NCBI GenBank assembly: GCA_020723305.1 | Contig: DYJC01000003.1 | Location: forward strand, 124,584-188,583 | Length of the DNA stretch: 64,000 nucleotides | Direction of reading: 5' to 3' | Source of the DNA: Desulfosudis oleivorans | Lineage (GTDB): Bacteria; Desulfobacterota; Desulfobacteria; Desulfobacterales; SURF-7 | Shown: one piece after another, positions 38,601 through 46,368 of the stretch | How positions within the stretch are numbered: the stretch's first letter is position 1 | Layout of the letters: every line of letters starts with the position of its first letter | Program-made: the position numbers and the translations under genes | The notes under the pieces: generated by a model | Databases searched by the model: none | Seen by the model: the letters and a program-made list of their open reading frames with translations, nothing else | Told to the model about the DNA's origin: nothing

Positions 38601-40905
38601 CCAGTTCAATCTGATGGTGTGTTGTTGGGATCATATCCACGCCATAATTCAACTGATTGACAAGATTAAAAATGTTGTATTGAAAGTTTTCTTTTTTCAT
38701 ATGGTTCAGCATCAGTCTGCCGATATGAAAATGCACTGTCTTTCTCAGTTCTATCGGAACCAGTGAATAAACTGCCTGGCGTACGCGGTCGTGGAGAAAT
38801 TCGAAAAAGAAAGAGTTTTCCGGATGGCTGCCTGACGGGTCTGGTTGAACGGCAACCGGTTTTCTGGAAGTCATGATTTCATTCAGGAATCGGTTGGATT
38901 CTCCTTTTGCCAGGATGAATCCTGCTTTGACCGATTCCGACAGCAAAGATGCGGTTTCAACAATATGGATTTCACTTACGGCAGCCAGTATCTGAAAATC
39001 AAAGCGGTTGCCGATGCAGGCGGCAAGCTTCATCATTTCCTGGGTGCCAAGGGGCAGTTTCTGGATTTCATCCAGCATGATATCGATCACGTTATCGGTG
39101 ATGTTTTGGGATTGGATTGCGTTCTCATCCCATCGCCACATGCCGGAATCATAATCAAGGCAGAGCAGTTTTTTGGAAGACAAAGCCTGGATGAACTGCC
39201 CGATAAAAAAGGGATTCCCGCCTGTCTTCTGCTTGATGATTGCTGCCAGTGAATTGATTTTTTCAACATTTTTGGAAAGGGATGCAATGATGATCTGCCG
39301 GATGTGCTCTTCTTCAATCCCTTCCAGGTTCATCATGGTGACGGGGAAGTTGTTTTTCAGAATGGAAAGAAATGCCAGGGAGAGGTTTTTATTTTTGGCG
39401 AGTTCATTGTTGCGGAATGCGCCGATAAAAAAACAATGGTGGATCGCGGAAGTGGACAGAAAACGTTCGATCAGTTTCAAACTGGCTGAATCGATCCAAT
39501 GGATATCATCCAGAAAAATGACCAGGGGATGTTCTTTCCGGGCAAAAGCCTGGATAAATCTTTCAAACATCTGGTGAAATCGGGTTTGTGCATCCGGCGG
39601 CGACATTTCCGGTGCAGGGGGTTGGGGGCCGATGATCAGTTCGACTTCCGGGATGACGTTGATCATGATCTGACCTTGACTGCCGAGTGCTTCACGCAAT
39701 TTGATCTCCCAGGATTGAACGCGGTTTGCGCTTTCGGTCAGAATCTGCCGGATGATTTCCTGAAAAGCCTGAATGATAGCGCTGTATGGAAAATTTTTTT
39801 GAAATGGATCGTATTTCCCGATTCCGAAATACCCGGCTGCTTCCGCAATCTGTTTGTCCATTTCATGAACGAGCCTTGATTTCCCGATCCCCGGGGACCC
39901 GCTTATCAGAAGCAGTTCTGCGCTGCCGTTTCGAATCCGTTCAAAGATTTCAACCATCTGTGAAAATTCATTTTCCCTGCCGAACAGCTTTTGTGAAATA
40001 TGAATCTGTTCCGGCAGATCCTCACTTCCCAGCGCAAATGAAGATATGCTTCCGGAGTTCTGATATTGCAGACGGCATTGATGAATATCCGAAAGAATAC
40101 CGTAGGTGCTCTGATACCGGTCATTCGGAATTTTTTCCATCAATTTCATAGTGATATTGGACAAGGTGCCGGGGATATCGACCCAAATCCTGGAAGGGGG
40201 AACAGGATGCCGTGCCAGATGGGAGTGAATGATTTCAGAGGGGTTTTCAGAATCAAATGGAAGCTTTCCGGTGAGAAGTTCATAGAAAATGATGCCCAGC
40301 GAATAAAAATCAGTACGATAATCAACCGGACAATTCAACCTGCCGGTCTGTTCCGGAGAAATATAGGACAATCCAAAACATGTTGCCGCTGTTTCAAAAT
40401 GCTTATCCAGGTGAATATCGCTGTCAGGATAAAGATTGTTGAATAAAATGCTTGATGCATCCAGCCTCAGGCTGTGGCCGGCCGGATGATAAAAGATCAT
40501 GGAAGGGGACAGGGCTTTGATCGGAATCGCAAGCTGATGAATGCTTTTGACGGCGGTTGCCAGCTGGTTGGCGATGTGAAGGAAATCTGAAATGGGTAAT
40601 CGCTGTCCGTTTTGACAGGCCTGAAGCGTTTTTTCCTCTGCTTTTTCGTAAATGACAATCAAATTTTTTGGAGAGGATGTTTCATATCTCAGATCCAGAA
40701 GTTTTGTAACATATTCCGGAGAGACGGTTTTCAGGTGTCTGTAGTTTTGGATGATCTGTTCATGGCTGGAAGGGGATACTTTAGTTGCATAGATATACCG
40801 AATGTAAACAGGGCGGGAATTTTGAATACGGATTCCAGTGAATAAGGCACTGACGGAGTCCTCGCAGCATTTCTTTAAACCTGAATATCCATCCGGTTCC
40901 AGCAT
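35692..40905 (-). CDS. pseudokinase-ATPase-GAF-histidine kinase hybrid
   Basis: A 1737-residue protein of the trifunctional Ser/Thr kinase-like/ATPase/histidine kinase type. Residues 1-275 have the protein kinase fold (SYISPEQTGRLNCPVDYRTD, FYSLGIIFYELLTGKLPF), but catalytic residues are gone: the HRD-type loop is I129-K-A131 with Met136 instead of Asn, and DFG is D149-A-S. Residues ~305-600 form a STAND-like ATPase with Walker A GSPGIGKS (336-343) and LVIFLDDIHWID as Walker B. A helical repeat region (~700-1280), a GAF domain (~1310-1480), HisKA_3 with His1535 in AVDLHDRIGHAL, and HATPase_c (EDDGIGF, GGGFGLFSI) follow. It pairs with the overlapping NarL-type regulator. Confidence 0.92.
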   Translation of the reverse strand: MLEPDGYSGLKKCCEDSVSALFTGIRIQNSRPVYIRYIYATKVSPSSHEQIIQNYRHLKTVSPEYVTKLLDLRYETSSPKNLIVIYEKAEEKTLQACQNGQRLPISDFLHIANQLATAVKSIHQLAIPIKALSPSMIFYHPAGHSLRLDASSILFNNLYPDSDIHLDKHFETAATCFGLSYISPEQTGRLNCPVDYRTDFYSLGIIFYELLTGKLPFDSENPSEIIHSHLARHPVPPSRIWVDIPGTLSNITMKLMEKIPNDRYQSTYGILSDIHQCRLQYQNSGSISSFALGSEDLPEQIHISQKLFGRENEFSQMVEIFERIRNGSAELLLISGSPGIGKSRLVHEMDKQIAEAAGYFGIGKYDPFQKNFPYSAIIQAFQEIIRQILTESANRVQSWEIKLREALGSQGQIMINVIPEVELIIGPQPPAPEMSPPDAQTRFHQMFERFIQAFARKEHPLVIFLDDIHWIDSASLKLIERFLSTSAIHHCFFIGAFRNNELAKNKNLSLAFLSILKNNFPVTMMNLEGIEEEHIRQIIIASLSKNVEKINSLAAIIKQKTGGNPFFIGQFIQALSSKKLLCLDYDSGMWRWDENAIQSQNITDNVIDIMLDEIQKLPLGTQEMMKLAACIGNRFDFQILAAVSEIHIVETASLLSESVKAGFILAKGESNRFLNEIMTSRKPVAVQPDPSGSHPENSFFFEFLHDRVRQAVYSLVPIELRKTVHFHIGRLMLNHMKKENFQYNIFNLVNQLNYGVDMIPTTHHQIELAELNLTAGRKAKESTAYPLALSYLITGVSLLPKTSWIDHYPLSLDLFFEKMECEYLNQEFEAANNSFMTITGNARSSLDKAYAFNIKMIMFAGQARHQEAVQIGLDGLRSIGVNISEPGGMASVLLPLFMARIKMQLRRVSKLVNLPEATDPRQKLIMTLLMNISFSAYLCNPYLIVIVALQIIERSIKYGNTHASSIGYMIYGAILCAIFKQYERGNWFGNLSLQIQKKHGRAETNSKIFLYYGMGICPWKHPIHTAVKSNRSGLANALETGDCNWAVYHIQSILIFLFAQGTPLSEIYSECESYYDYVSSTKDSAALNYLISLKQVIQCLKGNTQNEFSLDDQDFSEENHVRQIIGENIHIILLRHYLLKMRLLYIMGDLDEALRLAMLCEGLLQYHLGTIIITEYYFFHSLILLAKSHHEGFLQKLKTWRLLKRNEKAIAGMDRACPDNFEHKLFLIKAETARVQGKNSAAAAFFQKAIQSARQNGFIHMEAIANELAAKSYLSQGFEKVGKTFLAEAIDAYQRWGADAKIKMLSRQYPALMAQTAGPSVHPPIPNRMDYTDVVHSLQAISTEIVLDNLLQKLMQIVIRNAGARKGFFLLKTDNQLEIKAVGQIGNPIRVTLQSSPVENRTDMLLSAINYVKRTGKTLVMDDAARQGDFPTDPYMIQARPKSVLCLPILRQSELIAILYLENDIAVGAFTPDRIEVLQLIASQAAISFENAKLYDHVIQKERDLRIVSEKLRSLSSELLLTEERERRRIAVDLHDRIGHALANVRIQLGLLQEAGGDKSAAKILQTIHDQIDQSITDTQSLTFELSPPVLYDLGLEAAMEWLVYQMNEQHGIQIRFSDDHKPKPLGEDVRILIFQAARELLFNIVKHAQAHHSWVSIQAGPESVRVVIEDDGIGFEISKAGYMTRKGGGFGLFSIQERLKYQGGALDISSKPGHGTKITMTLPIKSKDMENERTAS

Positions 40906-41142
40906 ATTCCCGCCCGAATAAAGGTGTTTTCATATCAGAAAGGTGGTTGGCGTTTTTCCCATTGTATGCTGAAAATCTTAGAAAATCCGATTGAATTTGG
41001 CAATGGTTATTTGTTGCAAATTTTCCGGATACATATAAGGTATTGTATCGATAACTGGTTTTCCTTGCCTATACCAGGATTATGTATTATATGCAGATCA
41101 TGTCTCAGATCTGATTACCTACTACTGAAAAGGGATATAATT

Positions 41143-41403
41143 ATGGACAGTGAAGTCAAAGTTTACTCACTCAGCACATGCAGCCACTGCAAATCTACCA
41201 AAAAATTGCTGAGCGAATGCAAGATCGCTTACGATTATGTCGATGTGGATACCCTTGTGGGGGATGAACGGAAGGCCATCCTTGAAGATGTGAAAAAAGT
41301 GAATTCAAGATGCTCTTTCCCCACGATTGTGATTGGAGATAAGGTGATTGTCGGATATAAGGAAAAAGAGATCAAGGAGGCTTTGGGTATTCATGGAAGC
41401 TGA
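41143..41403 (+). CDS. glutaredoxin-like redoxin
   Basis: An 86-residue glutaredoxin-fold protein with the redox motif C13-SHC16 near the N-terminus (VYSLSTCSHCKSTKKLL), a cis-Pro segment (SFPTIVIGDKVIVGY) and a C-terminal helix. ATG 41143 follows AAAAGGGA; an open frame to 40924 lacks similarity. The stop overlaps the ferredoxin-thioredoxin reductase subunit by ten bases, so the two are translationally coupled. This supports the redoxin being the direct electron acceptor of that reductase rather than a glutathione-dependent enzyme. Confidence 0.9.
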   Translation: MDSEVKVYSLSTCSHCKSTKKLLSECKIAYDYVDVDTLVGDERKAILEDVKKVNSRCSFPTIVIGDKVIVGYKEKEIKEALGIHGS

Positions 41404-41725
41404 AAAACTGTTTGAAATGCTGAAAAAAAGTCAGGAGGCAAAAGGCTACTATTTCAGCAATGACCGGGAAAGGGTTATGGAACTGATCGAAGCCCTTATT
41501 CAGAACAAGGAACGCTATGGATATATGGCCTGTCCCTGCCGGCTGGCATCCGGGAATCGTGATCAGGACAAGGATATCCTCTGCCCGTGTGTTTACCGGG
41601 AGCCGGACGTAAAGGAATATGGCAGTTGCTATTGCAATCTCTATGTTTCCATAGAGTGGAATGACAACAAGATCCGTCATGAGTATGTGCCTGAAAGAAG
41701 GCCTGCTGAAAAGATGATAATTTAA
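41394..41725 (+). CDS. ferredoxin-thioredoxin reductase catalytic subunit
   Basis: A 110-residue protein with the FTR catalytic pattern: CPC-x14-CPC-x12-CYC (ACPCRLASGNRDQDKDILCPC and YGSCYCNLYVS). These Cys hold a [4Fe-4S] cluster beside the active disulfide, letting ferredoxin electrons reduce a redoxin disulfide. ATG 41394 lies in the end of the glutaredoxin gene, with AAGGAGG 16 bases upstream. No variable (FtrA-type) subunit is nearby, as usual for non-photosynthetic bacteria. Predicted role: ferredoxin-dependent thiol reduction in an anaerobe. Confidence 0.92.
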
Positions 41726-41739
41726 AGGCCCGACTTATT

Positions 41740-42318
41740 TTGACAATTCTCAATATTTTTGCGCTGGCCGTTGCGCTGGCCATGGATGCCTTTGCAGTCT
41801 CTATTGCCTCAGGGGTTGCCTTAAAAAATGTCAGCGTCCGTCAGTTTTTCCGGCTTTCCTGGCATTTTGGTCTTTTTCAGGCCATGATGCCGGTGATCGG
41901 ATGGAGTGCAGGGCTTTCCATCCGAACCTTGATCGAGGATTATGACCACTGGGTTGCATTTGCGCTTTTGTTATTTGTCGGCGGTAACATGCTCCGTTCT
42001 GCATGTGGGAAACCGGATGAGGAAAATACCTGTAAAGACCCTACCCGAGGATCAAGCCTGGTGATGTTGTCGGTTGCCACAAGCATTGATGCTCTGGCTG
42101 TTGGTCTGAGCATGGCTGTACTCGATGTATCCATATGGTTCCCGGCTTTCATCATCGGAGTGGTGGCAGCTTTTTTCACGGCTTTTGGATTGTTTCTTGG
42201 AAGCAAAGCCTGCAAATTTATGATACTCCAGAGATATGCCGAAGGGGTTGGGGCTTTGGTTCTGATTGGCATTGGAGTGAATATCCTGTATGAACACAAA
42301 GCATTATCTTTTTTATAA
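41740..42318 (+). CDS. mntP: manganese efflux pump MntP
   Basis: A 192-residue membrane protein with the two MntP/YebN repeats, each with the conserved acidic signature: ALAMDAFAVSIASGVAL near the N-terminus and VATSIDALAVGLSMAVL in the middle. Six membrane helices are expected. The family exports Mn2+. Start is TTG 41740, giving the standard N-terminus; no in-frame ATG precedes it. It follows the FTR subunit by 14 bases. No yybP-ykoY manganese riboswitch fits in that gap. Confidence 0.9.
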   Translation: MTILNIFALAVALAMDAFAVSIASGVALKNVSVRQFFRLSWHFGLFQAMMPVIGWSAGLSIRTLIEDYDHWVAFALLLFVGGNMLRSACGKPDEENTCKDPTRGSSLVMLSVATSIDALAVGLSMAVLDVSIWFPAFIIGVVAAFFTAFGLFLGSKACKFMILQRYAEGVGALVLIGIGVNILYEHKALSFL

Positions 42319-42485
42319 CCATCCTGTTGAACCATCCGGAATTTCGCAGATCATTTTCAGGCAGGATGGCCTTCATTATCGCTTGAATTAAAACGATAAT
42401 CAATGCATAATTCCGATATACTTTGTTTCTTAAAAAAACTGTTTACCTATAATCCCAAAAGGGAAAATTAAAAACCGGAGGAAAT

Positions 42486-42719
42486 ATGACCAAAAAATTC
42501 AGACAGGTATGTAAATGTGAGACATGTGGAAATGAGGCGGAAATGGACCTGACCTGTTCACTGGAGGAGTATGAGGCTGCCAGTGAGGAGGCTGCCGGTG
42601 ATGATGATCCAAAGAAAAAAAAAGGTGACAAAGCGCATAAAGGCCACAAACATCAGGTAAAGGCAACCGGGACATGCACCAGTTGCGGTAATGAGGCCGA
42701 TATGTGGATTGATATATGA
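42486..42719 (+). CDS. small zinc-ribbon-like protein
   Basis: A 77-residue protein with two matching knuckles, CKCETCGNEAEMDL at the N-terminus and TCTSCGNEADMWIDI at the C-terminus, separated by an acidic/Lys/His-rich linker. The paired CxxC motifs suggest one zinc (or iron) site built from both ends; the His/Lys linker may bind metal. CCGGAGGAAAT precedes ATG 42486, a strong ribosome binding site. Located between mntP and citrate synthase. Function unknown. Confidence 0.75.
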   Translation: MTKKFRQVCKCETCGNEAEMDLTCSLEEYEAASEEAAGDDDPKKKKGDKAHKGHKHQVKATGTCTSCGNEADMWIDI

Positions 42720-42803
42720 TTTTAGGGGCAGGCCGCTGTGCCCGCCCTTTGTCTGCCAATACATCGGGCCAAAATGAAACCAAACCGGAATAAGGAGCTA
42801 TCT

Positions 42804-43982
42804 ATGGATGAATGCAGGCCGATTTTGAACACTGGATTACGGGGGCTAACGGTTGCAACCACCAGAATCAGTGATGTGGATGGTGCCATCGGGAAACTGG
42901 TATACAGGGGGTATCTGGCAAAGGATCTCGCAAGAACGGCAACCTTTGAGGAAGTTGCATATCTTCTTCTGTATGAGCGGTTGCCGCAAAAAAAGGAGCT
43001 GGAAGAATTTAAATCATTGCTGGCCAGGGAGTCAGCGGTTCCGGAACCGGTGTTGAAATCTCTGGCACTGAGTCCGCCGGGCGCTCTTCCCATGGATGTG
43101 CTTCAGGCGGGAGTTACCATGCTTGCTCAACATGATCCGGATATAAGGGAATATTCCAAGGAGGCGGCGACGCGAATGGGAGTTCATCTTATCGCCAGGA
43201 TGCCCGTTATAGTCGCTGCATGGGACAGAATCCGGAAAGGAAAGCCGCCTATCCCTCCTTCTCCTTCAATGGGTCTTGCCGGGAATTTTTTGTATATGCT
43301 GACCGGAGAAAAGCCGGATGAGGAGATCACGTCTTTTTTCAATACCTGCCTGGTTCTGCATGCGGAACATTCATTCAATGCATCCACTTTTTCCGCACGG
43401 CAGGTAGCTTCTACAAAGGCTCATATCTATGCAGCCGTTGCCGCTGCCATTGGCTCGCTTTCCGGCCCACTTCATGGAGGAGCCAATACACGGGTCATGC
43501 AGATGCTTCAGGAGATCGGCTCCGTGGAAAGGGTTGAAGATTATGTGATCAGAACCCTGGAGTCCGGCGAATTGATTATGGGGCTGGGTCATGCTGTCTA
43601 CCAAACCGATGATCCCAGAGCCCATATCCTTGCCCCCATGTCCAGAAAAATGGGAGAACGGAAAGGAGATACCAGGTGGTATGACTTGTCGAAACATCTG
43701 GAAAAGACGGGAAAAGAGATTTTTAAAAACAGAAAGGGCAGGGAGATTTATGTGAATGTTGATTTTTACAGCGCCTCTCTCTATTACTACATGGGGATAC
43801 CCATAGACCTTTTTACGCCGGTATTTGCAATCGCGAGAATTGCCGGATGGGCTGCCCATGTGATTGAAGAGCAGTTTGCAGGTGCTTCACCCAAACCAGT
43901 TCTTTACCGGCCGGAAGCGGAATACATTGGAGATTACTGCGGCCCGGACGAATGCGCTTTTACCCCGATCGATCAACGATAA
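42804..43982 (+). CDS. gltA: citrate synthase
   Basis: A 392-residue citrate synthase. Catalytic residues are in place: His224 in GPLHGGANT, His263 in [14 protein letters not shown] and Asp320 in [11 protein letters not shown]. The length and short N-terminus fit the type II/2-methylcitrate synthase-like group, so citrate versus methylcitrate synthesis cannot be separated by eye; aconitase A two genes on favours citrate. ATG 42804 follows TAAGGAG; the open frame begins earlier at 42738 without similarity. Part of the same-strand redox/TCA block. Confidence 0.93.
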   Translation: MDECRPILNTGLRGLTVATTRISDVDGAIGKLVYRGYLAKDLARTATFEEVAYLLLYERLPQKKELEEFKSLLARESAVPEPVLKSLALSPPGALPMDVLQAGVTMLAQHDPDIREYSKEAATRMGVHLIARMPVIVAAWDRIRKGKPPIPPSPSMGLAGNFLYMLTGEKPDEEITSFFNTCLVLHAEHSFNASTFSARQVASTKAHIYAAVAAAIGSLSGPLHGGANTRVMQMLQEIGSVERVEDYVIRTLESGELIMGLGHAVYQTDDPRAHILAPMSRKMGERKGDTRWYDLSKHLEKTGKEIFKNRKGREIYVNVDFYSASLYYYMGIPIDLFTPVFAIARIAGWAAHVIEEQFAGASPKPVLYRPEAEYIGDYCGPDECAFTPIDQR

Positions 43983-44002
43983 CATCTCAACAGGAGGAGA
44001 TC

Positions 44003-44635
44003 ATGAAAAAATGGAAGTGTACGGTCTGCGGATATATCCACACAGGAGAAGAACCGCCGGAAACATGTCCTGTATGCGGCGCAGACAAAAGCAAGTTCGT
44101 GGAGCTGATGGAAGAGTCTGCTGAAGCTGTGAAAGCAGATGAAAAAGTGATACCCATACGACCTGGTGCGGCTCCTGAACCTGAGGCCGCATCCGGCATT
44201 TATGAAACAATTGCCCGTCTGATGGTTCAGCACCATGCGCATCCTGTTTCAACGCATATACCCAATGGTGTGCTGCCGGTATCATTTTTGTTCATTCTGA
44301 TGGCGGCGATGTTTAATGTGGCAGGGCTTGCCCAGGCAGCGTTTTATAACCTGATATTTGTTCTGCTGTCTATGCCGATGGTTCTGTTTTCCGGGTACAA
44401 TGAATGGAAACGGAAATATAATGGAATCATGACCGGTTCTTTTAAGATCAAAATGATCTGCGGCGCAGTTGTTACTTCACTGGCTTTTCTGGTGGTGATC
44501 TGGCAGATGCTCAACCCCGGGGTTGCCCTTCATGGATCACCCCACCGTGGATTGTTTGTTCTGTTGAACCTGGTGATGCTCGGCGCAGCAGGAGTTGCCG
44601 GTTTTCTCGGAGGCAAGCTTGTTTTTAAGGATTAG
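44003..44635 (+). CDS. rubredoxin-like domain fused to a DUF2231-like membrane domain
   Basis: A 210-residue protein. The first 35 residues are a rubredoxin/rubrerythrin-type Fe(Cys)4 knuckle (Cys6, Cys9, Cys22, Cys25 in [13 protein letters not shown]...[12 protein letters not shown]). A charged linker leads to four membrane helices (~75-205) preceded by [13 protein letters not shown], whose His residues resemble those of DUF2231-type heme-binding or electron-transfer membrane proteins. AGGAGG is right before ATG 44003. It probably shuttles electrons between a cytoplasmic partner and the membrane; partner and direction are not known. Confidence 0.85.
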   Translation: MKKWKCTVCGYIHTGEEPPETCPVCGADKSKFVELMEESAEAVKADEKVIPIRPGAAPEPEAASGIYETIARLMVQHHAHPVSTHIPNGVLPVSFLFILMAAMFNVAGLAQAAFYNLIFVLLSMPMVLFSGYNEWKRKYNGIMTGSFKIKMICGAVVTSLAFLVVIWQMLNPGVALHGSPHRGLFVLLNLVMLGAAGVAGFLGGKLVFKD

Positions 44636-44679
44636 GAAACAGATTACAGCCAGATGAAAATGGGGAAGGAAGGCCGAAA

Positions 44680-46290
44680 ATGAATTCTGCATCGGATCGA
44701 AATATTCAGGAGGCACAGCGTGAAATCACGAAGATATTTCAGGGATTGTCCAGGGAGATTCCCATTGTCCTGTTTTCAAAACCAGGTCTCAACGATATGT
44801 TTTGTGAGTATGCCAAACAATCGATCCGCTTTTTTCGTCAGACAACGGATAAGATTGTTTTACGGGAATTTGGTCTGGATCATGAAAAAGCCAAAGAACA
44901 TAAGGTTACGCAATCCCCCACCATCCTTTTTGATCCGGACAACTATGCGATCCGCTGGCTAGGTGCTCCGCTGGGTGAGGAAGCCAGACTTTTTCTGGAA
45001 GCCATTCTTCTCCTGGGTGAACGTAAAAGCGGCTTGAGTGATGATTCAAAAAAAATCCTGAAACGGATTGATTCCCCCCGGCATATCAAGGTTTTCATCA
45101 GCAGCTCATGCCCCTATTGTCCGCAGCAGGCAATGAACGCCCTGAAAGCAGCCATTGAAAAACCAAAGTTGATATCGGTTGAACTGGTGGATATTCAGGC
45201 CAATCCGGAGCTTGCTGAAAAATATGCTGCGCAATCCGTACCCCAGACCTATGCCAACGAGATCCTGATTGCCAAAGGCGCTCAGCCCGAAGAGCTGTTC
45301 ATGCTTTCTCTGGAAAAAATGGAGCAGCAGACTATTTTCATTCCGGAAAGTGATGCAAAAGAGGTTACAACGGATCTCCTGATCGTGGGCGGCGGGCCTG
45401 CGGGTCTGACAGCCGGAATTTACGCAGCCCGAAGCGGACTCAACACCGTGGTCGTCGAGAGGGGTGTACTTGGCGGGCAGGTGGCAACAACTCCTGTAGT
45501 GGAGAATTATCCGGGTTTGAAACAGGTCGGCGGAAAAACCCTGGTGGATATCATGGTGACCCACGCCATGGAGTATGTACAGATTTTTCCAGGCGAAGAA
45601 GTTCTTGAAATCAGTCCTGGAGAACCACTGATCGTCAAGACCAACAGGCGGAAGTTCATCACCCGCTCCCTGCTGCTGGCAACCGGCGCCACTCACCGGA
45701 AATTGGGAATCCGGGGAGAAGAAAGATTGTCCGGCCATGGAGTAAGTTATTGCAGCACCTGCGATGGGCCGCTTTTTAAGGACAAAAAAGTGATTCTTGT
45801 AGGTGGCGGGAACAGCGCGGTCACAGAAGCCCTTCATCTTCACAATATTGGTGTGGAGGTGACGCTGGTTCACCGGAGTAATGAATTTCGGGCTCAGCGT
45901 GTTCTGATCGAAAGGCTTTCCGAATATGGAATACCGGTGCGATTGAATACGGAAGTCAAAGATATTATCGGTGATCACCAGGTAGAGGAGGTTGTTCTGT
46001 ATAATAACCAGACCAATGAAACCTCTGCTGTTCCTGCGGAAGGAGTGTTTATCGCCATTGGATATGATCCTGAGGTCGGGCTTGCCGGTAAGGCCGGACT
46101 GGTATTAACCCCGGACGGTTTTATCAGGAATGACAACTACCGTACTAACGTGCCCGGCATTTATGTGGCGGGAGATGTTGTGGGAGGATTCAAACAGATC
46201 GTGACCGCTGCAGGGCAGGGGGCGGGGGCTGCCATGGTGATTTTTGAAGATTTGATGAATCCTTTCTGGAAGCAGCAGAAAAAAGAGTAG
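44680..46290 (+). CDS. AhpF/thioredoxin reductase-like flavoprotein with N-terminal redoxin domain
   Basis: A 536-residue flavoprotein of AhpF layout. Residues 1-220 are a double thioredoxin fold with the active pair C144-PYC147 (SSCPYCPQQ). The C-terminal ~310 are thioredoxin reductase: FAD motif IVGGGPAGLTAGIYAARSG, redox-active C358-STC361 (YCSTCDGPLF), NAD(P) motif VILVGGGNSAVTEAL and GIYVAGDVVGGFKQI. Lacking a separate ahpC here, it may reduce the glutaredoxin-like or other redoxins as well as a peroxiredoxin encoded elsewhere. Same strand and spacing as its neighbours in the redox/TCA block. Confidence 0.9.
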   Translation: MNSASDRNIQEAQREITKIFQGLSREIPIVLFSKPGLNDMFCEYAKQSIRFFRQTTDKIVLREFGLDHEKAKEHKVTQSPTILFDPDNYAIRWLGAPLGEEARLFLEAILLLGERKSGLSDDSKKILKRIDSPRHIKVFISSSCPYCPQQAMNALKAAIEKPKLISVELVDIQANPELAEKYAAQSVPQTYANEILIAKGAQPEELFMLSLEKMEQQTIFIPESDAKEVTTDLLIVGGGPAGLTAGIYAARSGLNTVVVERGVLGGQVATTPVVENYPGLKQVGGKTLVDIMVTHAMEYVQIFPGEEVLEISPGEPLIVKTNRRKFITRSLLLATGATHRKLGIRGEERLSGHGVSYCSTCDGPLFKDKKVILVGGGNSAVTEALHLHNIGVEVTLVHRSNEFRAQRVLIERLSEYGIPVRLNTEVKDIIGDHQVEEVVLYNNQTNETSAVPAEGVFIAIGYDPEVGLAGKAGLVLTPDGFIRNDNYRTNVPGIYVAGDVVGGFKQIVTAAGQGAGAAMVIFEDLMNPFWKQQKKE

Positions 46291-46368
46291 CGATTTGCAG
46301 AGATAGACATGCAGGAAAAAACAGGAAAGTTCCTGTATGACTCCATCTTATGTTCGGAGTGAATTTCC

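Noticed and set aside
42375-42402. ATTATCG/CGATAAT inverted repeat between mntP and the zinc-ribbon gene
   Set aside because: Weak stem without a U-tract; not enough for a terminator call.
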